Program-made: the position numbers and the translations under genes | Shown: positions 17,031-28,889 of the stretch, piece after piece | How positions within the stretch are numbered: position 1 is the first letter of the stretch | Layout of the letters: each line of letters begins with the position of its first letter | Source of the DNA: Faecalibacillus faecis | GTDB lineage: Bacteria > Bacillota_I > Bacilli_A > Erysipelotrichales > Coprobacillaceae | Reading direction: 5' to 3' | NCBI RefSeq assembly: GCF_003024675.1 | Contig: NZ_PYLP01000004.1 | Coordinates: 1-64,000 of the forward strand | DNA length: 64,000 nucleotides | Notes under the pieces: generated by a model | Told to the model about the DNA's origin: nothing | Seen by the model: the letters and a program-made list of their open reading frames with translations, nothing else | Databases searched by the model: none

Positions 17031-18496
17031 GTGAAAAGACAAGAAATCTATAAAACATCATTTAATCTTATTTAAAAGCAATGTTTGTATTTTTTGTTTT
17101 CTTTTTAATTTGTTCGTTTACGTTCTTCTTTTATATTAAAGAAGATATTGTAAATGAATCTGTTGATAAAGTTTTGATGAATACGGAAAAACAAACAGAA
17201 AGTTTAAAAGAATACATAAATATTTAATATCGTTATCTTGAAGGAATTGGAAATCATATTAGTAGACAAGATCTTTTCTGTGAAGATAATATTAATTTAA
17301 TAAAATCAATTAAGAAATATACAAAACTTGAAAATGTTGGAATTATTAATTGTGATGGGGAAAGTCATTATGATAATGGCGCTGTTAAAAATGTTGCCCA
17401 TCGTGAGTATTTTCAAGAAGCACTTAAGGGGAAAAGGGTTTTGAGTGATCCACTTGAAAGTGCTATTGCTGGGGAAACAAGGGTTATTTTGGCGGTTCCT
17501 ATTTATAATCAACAAAAAGAGATTATTGGGGTTTTAGGTGGTAGTTATGATATCGGTAATTTGAATAAAATTGTTTTTAAAAATATCTATGGTGGAAAAG
17601 GTTCAACGTTTATTGTTTCTAAAGATGGACGATTGATTACTTATGATACTGCTTTCAAGAATAAAAAAATTTTACAAGCAGAAAGTATTTATAGCTATTT
17701 TGCAGGTTATGATGTTTTGTCGACGGATAAACTTCAAAGTTTAAGAGAAAAATTTACTAAACAAAAAAAAGGCTATATAACATTGAATTATCAAAATAAA
17801 AAATCATATATGGCATATTATCCACTAAAAATCAATGATTGGATCATGTGTTATAGCATTGATGCTGATGTTGCTCAAGAATCTTATACAGTTATTATTA
17901 GCTTAGGGTATCTACTCTTTACATTATTTGTTTTAGGTTTACTGGTACTTCTTTATACAATTTTTAACATCAACAAAAAACATCAAAAGAATCTATTAGA
18001 ATATGTTAGAAAAGATGCGCTTACAGGAATTAAAAATAAAGAAACTTTAAAAACGGAAATTACAAATTATCTTGCAAAGGATAAATCTCAACATACCGGG
18101 GCTTTATTTATGATTGATGTTGATAACTTTAAAATGGTCAATGATCTTAATGGTCATGTTATAGGTGATGAAGTATTAAAAGCTTTTGGTACTCTTTTGA
18201 AAGAATCGTTTGCCGTAGATGATATTGTTGGTCGTGCTGGTGGTGATGAATTTATTGTTTTTGTTAAAGAAATTGAAGATGAAATACAAGCTCAAAAGAA
18301 AGCAAATGAAGTATGTCAAAAGATAAGAGAAATTTACATTGAAGACTTTAAAGGAAGTATTTCATGTAGTATTGGTATTGCCTTTTATCCAAAACATGGA
18401 ATAACATTTAAAACTTTATATAATTTAGCGGATCAAGCTCTTTATCAGACAAAAAATCAAGGTCGTAATGGGTATACTTGTTATATAGAAAAATAA
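17031..18496 (+). pseudogene. Diguanylate cyclase (sensor + GGDEF), disrupted
   Basis: The gene would encode a membrane sensor of about 485 residues. The start (GTG 17031, KRQEIYKTSF) is out of frame with the first membrane helix (MFVFFVFFLIC, ATG 17081), and a TAA at 17225-17227 interrupts the sensor domain where Gln fits the context. Downstream all is open: a Cache-like extracellular domain (to about 17880), a second membrane helix (SLGYLLFTLFVLGLLVLL) and a complete GGDEF domain with GRAGGDEFIVF and a DVDNFKMVND metal site. The catalytic domain could still be made from an internal start such as the ATG at 17441, but the sensor would be incomplete. Confidence 0.85.
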
Positions 18497-18503
18497 TTAA
18501 TTA

Positions 18504-18545
18504 TAGATAAAAACTATTGAAACAATAATTTTTATCTATTTTTAT
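18504..18545 (+). terminator. Terminator after the diguanylate cyclase
   Basis: TAGATAAAAA (18504-18513) pairs with TTTTTATCTA (18529-18538), with a small inner CTATTG/CAATAA stem, then TTTTTA. Confidence 0.75.
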
Positions 18546-18591
18546 TTATGTAAATAGGATTGTATAATTTCTAGGCAAGGAGAGAAGGAAA

Positions 18592-19479
18592 ATGAATAAA
18601 TCTTATTTATATTTAATGACTACGTTTATGTTATGGGGAAGTTTATATGTTGTTAGTCAATTTGTTTTAGGAAAGATTCCTACATTTACAGTTGCAATGT
18701 TTCGTTATTTGATTGCATTTATTGCGTTAAGCTTTATATCTTTAAAAAGTAAGAAAGAAAAGATTGAAAAAAGTGATTATAAATATTTCTTTATTATGGG
18801 ATTTATTGGTTATTTTATTTCTGTGGATTGCCAATTATTAGGAACAAAGATTTCTGGTGGTTCAATGGTTTCTTTGATTAATTCTCTTAATCCAATTATT
18901 ATCAGTGTAATGGCAATGATTATTTTAAATGAAAAACTAGAAATTAATAAAATTATTGGAATTATTCTTTCACTATTTGGTGTTTATATGATTGTTGGAA
19001 CAGGAGCCAATATTGAATTTATTGGTGTTCTTATTTCTTTCATTGCTGTTATTGGTTGGGCTTTTATGTCTGTTATTTCAAGAAAGATTTCTAATAAATA
19101 CAGTGCGCTTACTCTTACAAAGGTTTCAATGCTTATTGCGACAGTATGTAATATACCTGTTTCTTTTTTAGAAATTCAAATAACACATCCACTCATTCAA
19201 ATTGATATAGGAGCCATTTTAGGAATTTTATATATGGGAATAGTTTGTACAGCCTTTACAAATATTTTATGGAATAAAAGTTTATCAATGCTTCCTGCTA
19301 ATACATGTAGTGCTTTTTATCCTATTCAAACACTAACATCTTCTTTTTTGGGGGTGCTTGTTTTTCATGAGATTTTGACAACATCCTTTGTTTTAGGATC
19401 AACATTTATCATTGTTGGTGTGTTGATTAGTTTACTATTTCAAAAACGCACTCGAAAAGAGGAAGAAGTCCTAGTATAA
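18592..19479 (+). CDS. EamA/DMT-family transporter
   Basis: A 295-residue integral membrane protein with about ten hydrophobic helices in two EamA repeats (residues about 5-135 and 148-285). It has typical EamA marks: FRYLIAF in the first repeat and, in each half, a loop near ALNPIIISVM or FYPIQTLTSSFLGVLVFHE. The family exports metabolites or amino acids; substrate cannot be told. A -10-like TATAAT lies upstream and AAGGAGAGAAGG precedes the ATG. The next gene, a shortened LysR regulator, starts 18 bp after its stop, so the pair may once have been regulator and target. Confidence 0.9.
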   Translation: MNKSYLYLMTTFMLWGSLYVVSQFVLGKIPTFTVAMFRYLIAFIALSFISLKSKKEKIEKSDYKYFFIMGFIGYFISVDCQLLGTKISGGSMVSLINSLNPIIISVMAMIILNEKLEINKIIGIILSLFGVYMIVGTGANIEFIGVLISFIAVIGWAFMSVISRKISNKYSALTLTKVSMLIATVCNIPVSFLEIQITHPLIQIDIGAILGILYMGIVCTAFTNILWNKSLSMLPANTCSAFYPIQTLTSSFLGVLVFHEILTTSFVLGSTFIIVGVLISLLFQKRTRKEEEVLV

Positions 19480-19497
19480 TAATACTAGGTGATGACA

Positions 19498-20025
19498 ATG
19501 AATTTATATCAATTGCGTTATTTTGTAACGCTTGCTAAAGAGGAACATTATACAAAAGCCACTGCAAAATCACATATTACACAACCGAGTTTGACTCATG
19601 CAATTCATCTAATGGAAGATGAAATAGGATTAAGTTTATTTGAACGGAAGGGAAGAAATGTTATTCTTACAAAATATGGACATCTTTTTCTAAAAGAAAT
19701 AGAAAATCTTCCTTTCATTACTTTTACTAAAAGTAGTGGAATTCGTTCTATGATCGATCATATTTTAGAAAAGAAAAATATTCATCCATGTATATCTATG
19801 GAAATAGAAGAAGATGAAGTGGTAGGTGGTTTTGTAGGACATGATTTAGGAATTGCTATTGTTCCTGACATGGCTGTTTATGATTTGTTACCAATTAAAA
19901 AAATAAAAATCAAAGACTTAGAAGATCAACAAACTTTTTATATGGCTTATTTAAAAGATAACGAAAAATCAAAAGCATTTAAACAATTTATTGACTATGT
20001 AGTAGGTGAAAAAAATGATTGGTGA
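19498..20025 (+). CDS. LysR-family regulator with large internal deletion
   Basis: The protein has 175 residues, against about 290-300 for LysR proteins. Residues 1-68 are a full winged HTH (MNLYQLRYFV, then ITQPSLTHAIHLMEDEIG, then LFERKGRNVILT). The sequence then jumps at about residue 70 to the second half of the effector domain (LPFITFTKSSGIRSMIDHIL, then GFVGHDLGIAIVP). About 110-120 residues, covering the linker helix and first subdomain, are missing, and the frame stays open. DNA binding may persist, but a normal effector pocket cannot form. AGGTGAT precedes the ATG. The end overlaps the RpiR gene by 11 bp. Confidence 0.85.
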   Translation: MNLYQLRYFVTLAKEEHYTKATAKSHITQPSLTHAIHLMEDEIGLSLFERKGRNVILTKYGHLFLKEIENLPFITFTKSSGIRSMIDHILEKKNIHPCISMEIEEDEVVGGFVGHDLGIAIVPDMAVYDLLPIKKIKIKDLEDQQTFYMAYLKDNEKSKAFKQFIDYVVGEKNDW

Positions 20026-20746
20026 TCGTATTAATGATATTTTAAATAGCCAAGTAGAGTCTTCAAGTTTATCAGCTTTATGTCTTTTTTTAAAAGACAA
20101 TATTAAAATGATTCCACAATTAACGATTCAAGACATCGCCAAGGCTTGTCATATTTCAAAAGGGCAAGTATCTAAATGTATCAAGATGTTAGATTATAAA
20201 AATTATGAGGAGTTTCGTTTTGCCTGTTTACAACAAATTGATTCTCTTACACGACATAAACAATTTTTCGATGATACGCAATCAGAAAAAGAAAATATAA
20301 ACGCATTTACAAAGTATTTAGTTCAAGAAATAAATTATGTAAGCCAACATCTTTCGATGGATGAACTTATGAAAATGATTAGGAAAATTCAAAATGCACA
20401 TCATGTCTACCTTTATGCAAGAGGAGATGCGAGAAGTTATTGTTATCAACTTTTAAGAGAATTGAATATTAAACATATATCTTGTACTTTATGTGATGGT
20501 AATTTTAAAAAGGATTATGTTTATCAAAAAGATGATTTATTATTGATTATCAGTACAAATGGAAACCTCTTTACTTTTGATCAACGAATTGTTAAAAGAT
20601 TAAAAGAAGCTAAAATATTTAAGTTTCTTATTACCTGTCAAGAAATAAATGATTTTGATCAAACGTTTAGAATACAAACACATAATGCTTTATATAACGA
20701 ATACAGCATGCGTCATGTTTTGGATTTAGTATTGTTATTGCTTTAG
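20015..20746 (+). CDS. RpiR-family transcriptional regulator (HTH + SIS)
   Basis: A 243-residue regulator. Residues about 1-75 are an RpiR HTH_6 domain (QDIAKACHISKGQVSKCIKM, then NYEEFRFACLQQI). Residues about 110-240 are a SIS sugar-phosphate-binding domain, more diverged than usual (VYLYARGDARSYCYQLLREL, then DDLLLIISTNGN). Such proteins control sugar-phosphate genes. The GH1 phospho-beta-glucosidase directly downstream is the obvious target. The ATG at 20015 has TAGGTGA upstream, inside the end of the truncated LysR gene. A terminator and a large inverted repeat separate it from the GH1 gene. Confidence 0.87.
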   Translation: MIGDRINDILNSQVESSSLSALCLFLKDNIKMIPQLTIQDIAKACHISKGQVSKCIKMLDYKNYEEFRFACLQQIDSLTRHKQFFDDTQSEKENINAFTKYLVQEINYVSQHLSMDELMKMIRKIQNAHHVYLYARGDARSYCYQLLRELNIKHISCTLCDGNFKKDYVYQKDDLLLIISTNGNLFTFDQRIVKRLKEAKIFKFLITCQEINDFDQTFRIQTHNALYNEYSMRHVLDLVLLLL

Positions 20747-20747
20747 T

Positions 20748-20771
20748 TTCCTTTTTGGAAACTTTTTTAAT
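20748..20771 (+). terminator. Terminator after the RpiR gene
   Basis: GTTTCC (20748-20753) pairs with GGAAAC (20757-20762), followed by TTTTTTAA. It starts 2 bp after the RpiR stop codon. Confidence 0.75.
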
Positions 20772-22251
<1,480 letters not shown>

Positions 22252-22273
22252 AGTTGCTATTTATTGTTAGATT

Positions 22274-22310
22274 GAAAGCTTCTTTTCTAAATAGAAAAGA
22301 GGCTTTCTTA
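22274..22310 (+). terminator. Probable terminator after GH1 gene 1
   Basis: GAAAGC (22274-22279) pairs with GCTTTC (22302-22307), and TCTTTTCT pairs with AGAAAAGA inside. The T-run is short, so termination may be weak. Confidence 0.55.
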
Positions 22311-22350
22311 TGGCTTTAAAATGATAATCTCCAAAAGTGGAGGAAGCAAT

Positions 22351-22984
22351 ATGGAAACATTATTCAATTCTAATAAAAAAACATCAAAGAAAACACAAGA
22401 AGCAATTGCTTAAGCAATTAGTAAAGATAAAATTGTTATTTTAAATACAGGAAAAAATCAAACAGAACTTGAAGAGTTTTATGATATTCTACCAAGAGTA
22501 TGTTATTTAAATTGTATTTTTGGAGCACTTGTTTAAGATTTAAAAGAAAGCATTGTATCAAAAAAAGTTTGATGAGGATACTTTAAAAAACTATTAGAAA
22601 TTGCGGTAAAGGAAGATGATTTTATTCATTTTCTAACAGAAAAATCTTTTGTTCAAAAAGGAAAAGTTGAAAGAATATCACATAGAAAGCTACCAAGAAA
22701 TGTATAAACGTGTGACAATTCAAAAAGAAAATCTTGTAGAGTTTTATTTCAACAATCCTTTTCCGGTTTATAAATTAAATCTTTATCATCAAAGTTCAAA
22801 GTCAAGGCAAAGAACCTATAATCGTATTCAAGAAACTTATTTAGATGTTTAAATGGCACTTACTGAAGAAACATCTTTAGAAATCATTTGTAAAAATATT
22901 AATAAAGGAAATGGTTTAAAACATTTATGCCAAGTTTTAAATTTACCAACTGAACAAATAACTGTGGTTAGAATGGATGTGTAG
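22351..22984 (+). pseudogene. Cof-type HAD phosphatase, heavily degraded
   Basis: Traces of a Cof/YidA HAD hydrolase. Just after a GGAGG, the frame reads TLFNSNKKTSKKTQEAIA then KDKIVILNTGKNQTELEEFY (position of the TGR motif II), and IFGALV. In-frame stops occur at TAA 22411, TAA 22534 and a TGA pair near 22570, and a frameshift falls near 22660. The next part ends in TYLDV, a TAA at 22850 and SLEIICKNINKGNGLKHLCQ, the Lys-motif region. The catalytic DxDGT start and the GDxxND motif are gone. Several stops sit where Gln would fit. Confidence 0.75.
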
Positions 22985-23066
22985 AAGTAATTAAAAATTA
23001 TTTATTAAAAGAGTTACGAGAGTTACTTTTTTTGTGCTAGGATAATAAACGAAGGAAGTGTTTTAG

Positions 23067-23819
23067 GTGTTTAAAAAACAAAAGAAAATGACAGTAATGG
23101 ATTTTACAGGAATCTATGAAAATGAAAATTTTTATAAACATAAAAATATTGAATGGCTTGATTTTCGTGAATTGCAAGGAGTTTATGGCTATTGCAGTCA
23201 ACAAGCAAGAAAAAGTATTGAAGATAAAATAAAGGATTTATCACCGGAAGGCATTCATTTTATAGATTCAGGAAATTTTCATTATGTGAGTGAATTTTGG
23301 ATAGAGAAAATTAAACAGAGTTTTATTTTAGTTGTTTTTGATCATCATAGTGATATGGTACAACCTTTATTTGATAATATTTTAAGTTGTGGTTCCTGGA
23401 TTTTAAACAGTATTGAAAATAATGTGTATTTAAAGAAAATTATTCTTATAGGAATCGATGAAAAACAGGTTTCTTTAATTCCTAAACATCAAGATAAAGT
23501 TTTATACCTTAAAAATGATGATTTAGAAAATTTGGAAGTTTGGAAAAAAATCGATGATTTGTTACACCGTTATCCTTTATATATTTCAATTGATAAAGAT
23601 GTTTTATCGAAACGTGTGGTGCAAACAGATTGGGATCAAGGTTCAATGCAACTTATTGAATTTAAAATATTACTTGCTTATTTATTTAAAAACAGTCATA
23701 CCATTGGTGTTGATATTTGTGGAGAATGTGCTAATGAAGTTGGGCTTCTAAATGAAATTAAAGAAGATGATGTCTTTAATAAAAAAATTCTTTCATTTTT
23801 AAAAGAAGAAGAAAACTAA
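23067..23819 (+). CDS. Arginase/agmatinase-family protein
   Basis: A 250-residue member of the ureohydrolase fold. Likely Mn ligands can be followed: a His in SGNFHYVSEFW (about residue 72), the Asp/His set in FDHHSDM (about 91-97, replacing the usual DAHxD), and SIDKDVLS (about 173-180, the SxDxD motif). It is shorter than true arginases (about 300), and the third motif lacks the normal Pro, so it may be a diverged guanidino hydrolase. The GTG at 23067 is preceded by AAGGAAG at a good distance. An alternative start is the ATG at 23088. It appears to be transcribed alone and faces the RpiR gene across a shared terminator. Confidence 0.82.
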   Translation: MFKKQKKMTVMDFTGIYENENFYKHKNIEWLDFRELQGVYGYCSQQARKSIEDKIKDLSPEGIHFIDSGNFHYVSEFWIEKIKQSFILVVFDHHSDMVQPLFDNILSCGSWILNSIENNVYLKKIILIGIDEKQVSLIPKHQDKVLYLKNDDLENLEVWKKIDDLLHRYPLYISIDKDVLSKRVVQTDWDQGSMQLIEFKILLAYLFKNSHTIGVDICGECANEVGLLNEIKEDDVFNKKILSFLKEEEN

Positions 23820-23855
23820 AATAGGACCAAGATTTTTGTCTTGGTCCTATTTTAA
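23817..23855. terminator. Bidirectional terminator
   Basis: A perfect 12-bp stem, ATAGGACCAAGA (23821-23832) with TCTTGGTCCTAT (23839-23850), is flanked by A residues on the left and T residues on the right. It serves both the arginase-like gene and the convergent RpiR gene, whose last codons lie in it. Confidence 0.9.
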
Positions 23856-24590
23856 AGTATTGTGTAACATATTTAAAAGTAATTCTACAAAAATAACCAC
23901 GATTGATTGTAAATCAACGATTGATTGTTTAGATAATGTATAGCCTGGTAAAATAAGAGTATTTTCAATAGATAATTTAGGTTTCGAATTTAAAGTAATT
24001 AAATACGTATTTTCTGAAGCATTTGAAAGATCAAAAAAACGAGAAACATTATTTTGATTTCCTTCGATAGAAAAATAAATCAATAAATCATCTTCATGAA
24101 TCGTATTATAAAGATGACTGGCTTGCATATAATCATAGGCAAAATAAGTATTAATACCTAAATCTTGTAATCCTAAAACTAAATGCTTTGCTGGTAAAGA
24201 GGAATAATGAACACCGATGATGTAGATGGTTTTGGTGTTTTTTATTTGTTCAATAAGTTGATTGAGTTTGTTTTGATCGATGTTATTAAATTGACGAATA
24301 ACTGATAAATATTGAGAAATTTGTTGATTGAATAAATTTTCAGGATTCACTTCAATATGTTCTTGATGAAGATAATGTACCATATCAAAACGAAAATCTT
24401 TATAACCTTTATATCCTAAAACTCGGCAAAATCTTAAAATACCAGAAGTTGAAACTTGGCATAGTTCAGCAATTTTTGTAATTGTTGCTGTTTCAACGGC
24501 AGAAGGATTTTGAATAATGTAGTCATAGACTTTACGTTCTGTTTTCGAAAAATCATTTTTATGTAAGTGTATCGTATCCATTAAATTCAT
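23847..24590 (-). CDS. RpiR/MurR-family transcriptional regulator
   Basis: A 247-residue regulator. Residues 1-75 form the HTH (KNDFSKTERKVYDYIIQNP, then ITKIAELCQVSTSGILRFCR, then GYKGYKDFRFDM). Residues about 110-240 form a SIS domain (TIYIIGVHYSSLPAKHLVLG, then DDLLIYFSIEGNQ). It is divergent from GH1 paralogue 2, and the repeats around that promoter are its probable binding sites, so it likely senses a phosphorylated sugar released from or imported with the beta-glucoside. AGGTGAT precedes the start. Confidence 0.92.
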   Translation of the reverse strand: MNLMDTIHLHKNDFSKTERKVYDYIIQNPSAVETATITKIAELCQVSTSGILRFCRVLGYKGYKDFRFDMVHYLHQEHIEVNPENLFNQQISQYLSVIRQFNNIDQNKLNQLIEQIKNTKTIYIIGVHYSSLPAKHLVLGLQDLGINTYFAYDYMQASHLYNTIHEDDLLIYFSIEGNQNNVSRFFDLSNASENTYLITLNSKPKLSIENTLILPGYTLSKQSIVDLQSIVVIFVELLLNMLHNTLK

Positions 24591-24626
24591 AGTATCACCT
24601 CATGTTTATTTTATCTAATTGTGATA

Positions 24627-24712
24627 AAATTGTCAAAATAATATGTAACTATTGACAAAGTAATGGAAGAAGAATAATATAAAATTGTAAAAATTATCAA
24701 AATAAAGTGTAA
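24627..24712 (+). promoter_or_regulatory. GH1 gene 2 promoter flanked by direct repeats
   Basis: TTGACA (24652-24657), a 17-bp spacer and TAATAT (24675-24680) form a strong promoter. Two 22-bp direct repeats with 19 identities flank it (24627-24648 and 24691-24712; core ATCAAAATAA...GTGTAA, with one being TGTCAAAATAATATGTAA). Their placement upstream of -35 and downstream of -10 suggests an operator pair for the divergent RpiR regulator. This assignment is inference. Confidence 0.7.
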
Positions 24713-24719
24713 AAAGTAA

Positions 24720-26224
<1,505 letters not shown>

Positions 26225-26280
26225 ATTCTTGACACTTCTTTATAATTCCTATAATATTAGTAGGAAAACGGAGGCGTCTT

Positions 26281-27414
26281 ATGATTTATTTAGACTATGC
26301 AGCTAATACACCAATAGAAAAAGAAGTCCTTGACACTTATTATCAAGCAACAATGCACTATTTTGCTAATCCTAATGCAAATCATTCTTTAGGGTTACAA
26401 GCAAAAGATATTATTGATCAAATAACAAAGAAAATTGCTGAACAACTACATGTTTTACCTGAAGAAATTATTTATACATCAGGGGCCAGTGAAGCAAATA
26501 ATCTTGCTATCAAAGGGGTTTTAGAAAGGTATAAACATCGTGGAAAACATATTTTAATATCTCCATTAGAACATAATTCAATTTTATCAAGTCTTACAAA
26601 AATGCAAGAACTTGGTTTTGTTGTTGAAATGCTTCCATTAAAGAAAAATGGACAAGTTGATGTAGCTCAAATAAAGTCATTGCTTAAAGAAGATACCATT
26701 CTTGTAAGTGTTTGTAGTGTTGATAGTGAATTGGGGATTAGACAACCAATTGAAGAAATTGGAAAAGTTTTAAAAGATTATAAATATTGTTTCTTTCATA
26801 GTGATGCTTCTCAAGCTATTGGGAAAGTAGCAATTGATTATCAAAATGTCGATTTAGTAACCGTGGCACCACATAAGTTTTATGGAATGTTAGGTACTGG
26901 AATTTTAATTAAAAAGAAAAATGTGGGGTTAAAAACACAAATTGATGGAGGAAAATCAACAACTGTTTTTAGAAGTGGAACTCCTGAATTAGCGCATATT
27001 GTTTCTATTGAAAAAGCTTTAGAAATCGCATTTTCAAAACAACAAGAAAGAATAGAATATGTTAAGAAATTAAATTATAAAATTGTTGATGAACTCAAAG
27101 AATATCCACAGGTATTATTGAATCATACAGAATGTTCTTTACCTCATGTAATCAATATTTCTTTAAAAGGAATTAAAGCCACAAAGTTTGCAGAACTTTT
27201 AGATCATCAAGGAGTTTATGTTTCGACGAAAACATCATGTTGTCCGGCAGAAACACCTTCTAAAATGATTTATGCACTCTTTCATGATCGTGGACGTGCT
27301 TTATCTTCTTTTAGAATAAGTCTTTCTCATTTAACAACAGAAAAAGAAATTGATGAATTTTTAGCTATTTTTTCTCAATGTTATAAGGAGTGTTTTGGAA
27401 ATGGAAAAATATAG
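26281..27414 (+). CDS. Cysteine desulfurase (NifS/IscS-like)
   Basis: A 377-residue PLP enzyme releasing sulfur from cysteine as a persulfide. It has IYLDYAANTP at the start, SGASEANNLAI, the Schiff-base lysine in APHKFYG (about residue 200), and the catalytic Cys in a TSCCP motif (about residues 319-323). The short catalytic loop fits the NifS-like group. It overlaps the TtcA-like gene by 14 bp, so the sulfur probably feeds that thiolation enzyme rather than general Fe-S assembly. TTGACA and TATAAT with a short 15-bp spacer lie upstream. Confidence 0.94.
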   Translation: MIYLDYAANTPIEKEVLDTYYQATMHYFANPNANHSLGLQAKDIIDQITKKIAEQLHVLPEEIIYTSGASEANNLAIKGVLERYKHRGKHILISPLEHNSILSSLTKMQELGFVVEMLPLKKNGQVDVAQIKSLLKEDTILVSVCSVDSELGIRQPIEEIGKVLKDYKYCFFHSDASQAIGKVAIDYQNVDLVTVAPHKFYGMLGTGILIKKKNVGLKTQIDGGKSTTVFRSGTPELAHIVSIEKALEIAFSKQQERIEYVKKLNYKIVDELKEYPQVLLNHTECSLPHVINISLKGIKATKFAELLDHQGVYVSTKTSCCPAETPSKMIYALFHDRGRALSSFRISLSHLTTEKEIDEFLAIFSQCYKECFGNGKI

Positions 27415-28225
27415 AGAAATAGAAAGAAGTATCATAAAAACTTATCGTAAAGAAATTTGGTCTAAATTTATTAAAGCTATTAAAAACTATCAACTTATTC
27501 AAGAAAATGATAAAATCATGGTTTGTATCAGTGGGGGTAAAGATTCTTTTTTGATGGCTAAATGTATTCAAGAATTACAAAGACATGGACGTGTTCCTTT
27601 TGAAGCATATTATGTTGTCATGGATCCGGGATATAACAGTTATAATCGAGATTTTATTGAAGATAATGCGGATTTATTGAATGTACCTATTGAAATCTTT
27701 GAAAGTGATATTTTCGATGTGGTTTCAACAGTTGATAAAAGTCCATGTTACTTATGTGCGAAGATGAGAAGAGGGTATCTTTATAGTAAGGCTCAAGAAT
27801 TAGGATGCAATAAAATCGCTTTAGGGCACCACTTTGATGATGTAATTGAAACGACGCTACTTTCTATGTTTTATGGTTCAGAAATCAAAACAATGATGCC
27901 TAAATTACATAGTGAAAACTTTGAAGGATTAGAGCTTATTCGACCATTATATTTAGTGAAAGAAGAAAGTATTATTTCTTGGCGTAAACATAATGATTTA
28001 ACATTTATTAATTGTGCCTGTCGTTTTATTGAAGGATGTTCTTTAATTAATGATGGAACAAGTAAGAGAAAAGAAATGAAAGAATTAATTAAAACAATGA
28101 AACAAGTAAACTCAAATGTTGATCAAAATATTTTCAAAGCTTTAGATAATGTTAATTTAGATTGTATTTTAGGAACAAAAAAGGATAAAGTTTATCAGAA
28201 TTTTTTAGAAGAATATGAAAAATAA
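27401..28225 (+). CDS. TtcA-like tRNA 2-thiolation ATPase
   Basis: A 274-residue member of the TtcA/TilS-type PP-loop family. The PP-loop is CISGGKDSF (about residues 44-52). A CYLCAKMRRG motif (about 113-122) provides paired cysteines, and CACRFIEGC near residue 205 gives further cluster-type cysteines. GHHFDDVIETTLL (about 140) is a TtcA-group block. Such enzymes activate a tRNA base with ATP and insert sulfur, often with a [4Fe-4S] cluster. ATG 27401 with AAGGAG is preferred to the in-frame TTG at 27395. Gene order suggests it takes sulfur from the overlapping desulfurase. Confidence 0.87.
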   Translation: MEKYREIERSIIKTYRKEIWSKFIKAIKNYQLIQENDKIMVCISGGKDSFLMAKCIQELQRHGRVPFEAYYVVMDPGYNSYNRDFIEDNADLLNVPIEIFESDIFDVVSTVDKSPCYLCAKMRRGYLYSKAQELGCNKIALGHHFDDVIETTLLSMFYGSEIKTMMPKLHSENFEGLELIRPLYLVKEESIISWRKHNDLTFINCACRFIEGCSLINDGTSKRKEMKELIKTMKQVNSNVDQNIFKALDNVNLDCILGTKKDKVYQNFLEEYEK

Positions 28226-28889
28226 AGAAATTATAAAGAAAGCATTTAAGCAATCAATTCCTATTATGTGTAGTTATTTGTTTGTTTCAATAGCTTATGG
28301 CATAATGATGAATGAAGCGGGATTTGCTTGGTATGTCGCATTACTTGTAAGCTTTTTGATTTATACAGGAGCTTTTCAGTTTCTTTTAATTACTTTACTA
28401 AGTGTTGGTGCTTCTTTGCTTACAATTGGTGTTACGGCTCTTTTGATGAATAGTCGACAACTTTTTTATAGTTTATCTTTTATAGATATTTTTAATAAAA
28501 TGAAACAAAAGTGGTATATGATTTTTACCATGACTGATGAAACCTATGCGGTTAACTGTAATTTAGAAAAACAAAATAAAGAAGAAGTTATGTTTTATGT
28601 CGCATTTTTTTCAAGAAGTTATTGGCTTATTGGAACTGTTTTAGGAGCTGTACTTGGCAATTTGATTCCTTTTGATTTAACAGGAATTGATTTTTGTATG
28701 ACAGCATTGTTTATTATTATTTTTATGGATCAATTAGAAAAAAATAAAGATCATTTTCCAGCTATTGTAGGGGTAATTACTGCTATTATTTGTTTGGTTG
28801 TGTTTGGCACTCAAAACTTTATGTTACCGTCATTGATTATTTCTTCGATGGTTTTACTTGTAAAACAAGGAGGAACAGGATATGAATAA
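28215..28889 (+). CDS. azlC: AzlC-family branched-chain amino acid exporter, large subunit
   Basis: A 224-residue membrane protein with about six to seven helices, typical of AzlC. Diagnostic features are IPIMCSYLFVSIAYGIMM, then YTGAFQFLLITLL, then MNSRQLFYSLSF and the TDETYAV motif. It starts inside the TtcA-like gene (11-bp overlap) and overlaps azlD. Together with AzlD it is predicted to export branched-chain or similar amino acids. Confidence 0.93.
   Translation: MKNKEIIKKAFKQSIPIMCSYLFVSIAYGIMMNEAGFAWYVALLVSFLIYTGAFQFLLITLLSVGASLLTIGVTALLMNSRQLFYSLSFIDIFNKMKQKWYMIFTMTDETYAVNCNLEKQNKEEVMFYVAFFSRSYWLIGTVLGAVLGNLIPFDLTGIDFCMTALFIIIFMDQLEKNKDHFPAIVGVITAIICLVVFGTQNFMLPSLIISSMVLLVKQGGTGYE

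Noticed and set aside
20006-20014. TTG-type or earlier start for the RpiR gene
   Set aside because: TAGGTGA fits the ATG at 20015; the earlier frame has no ribosome site.
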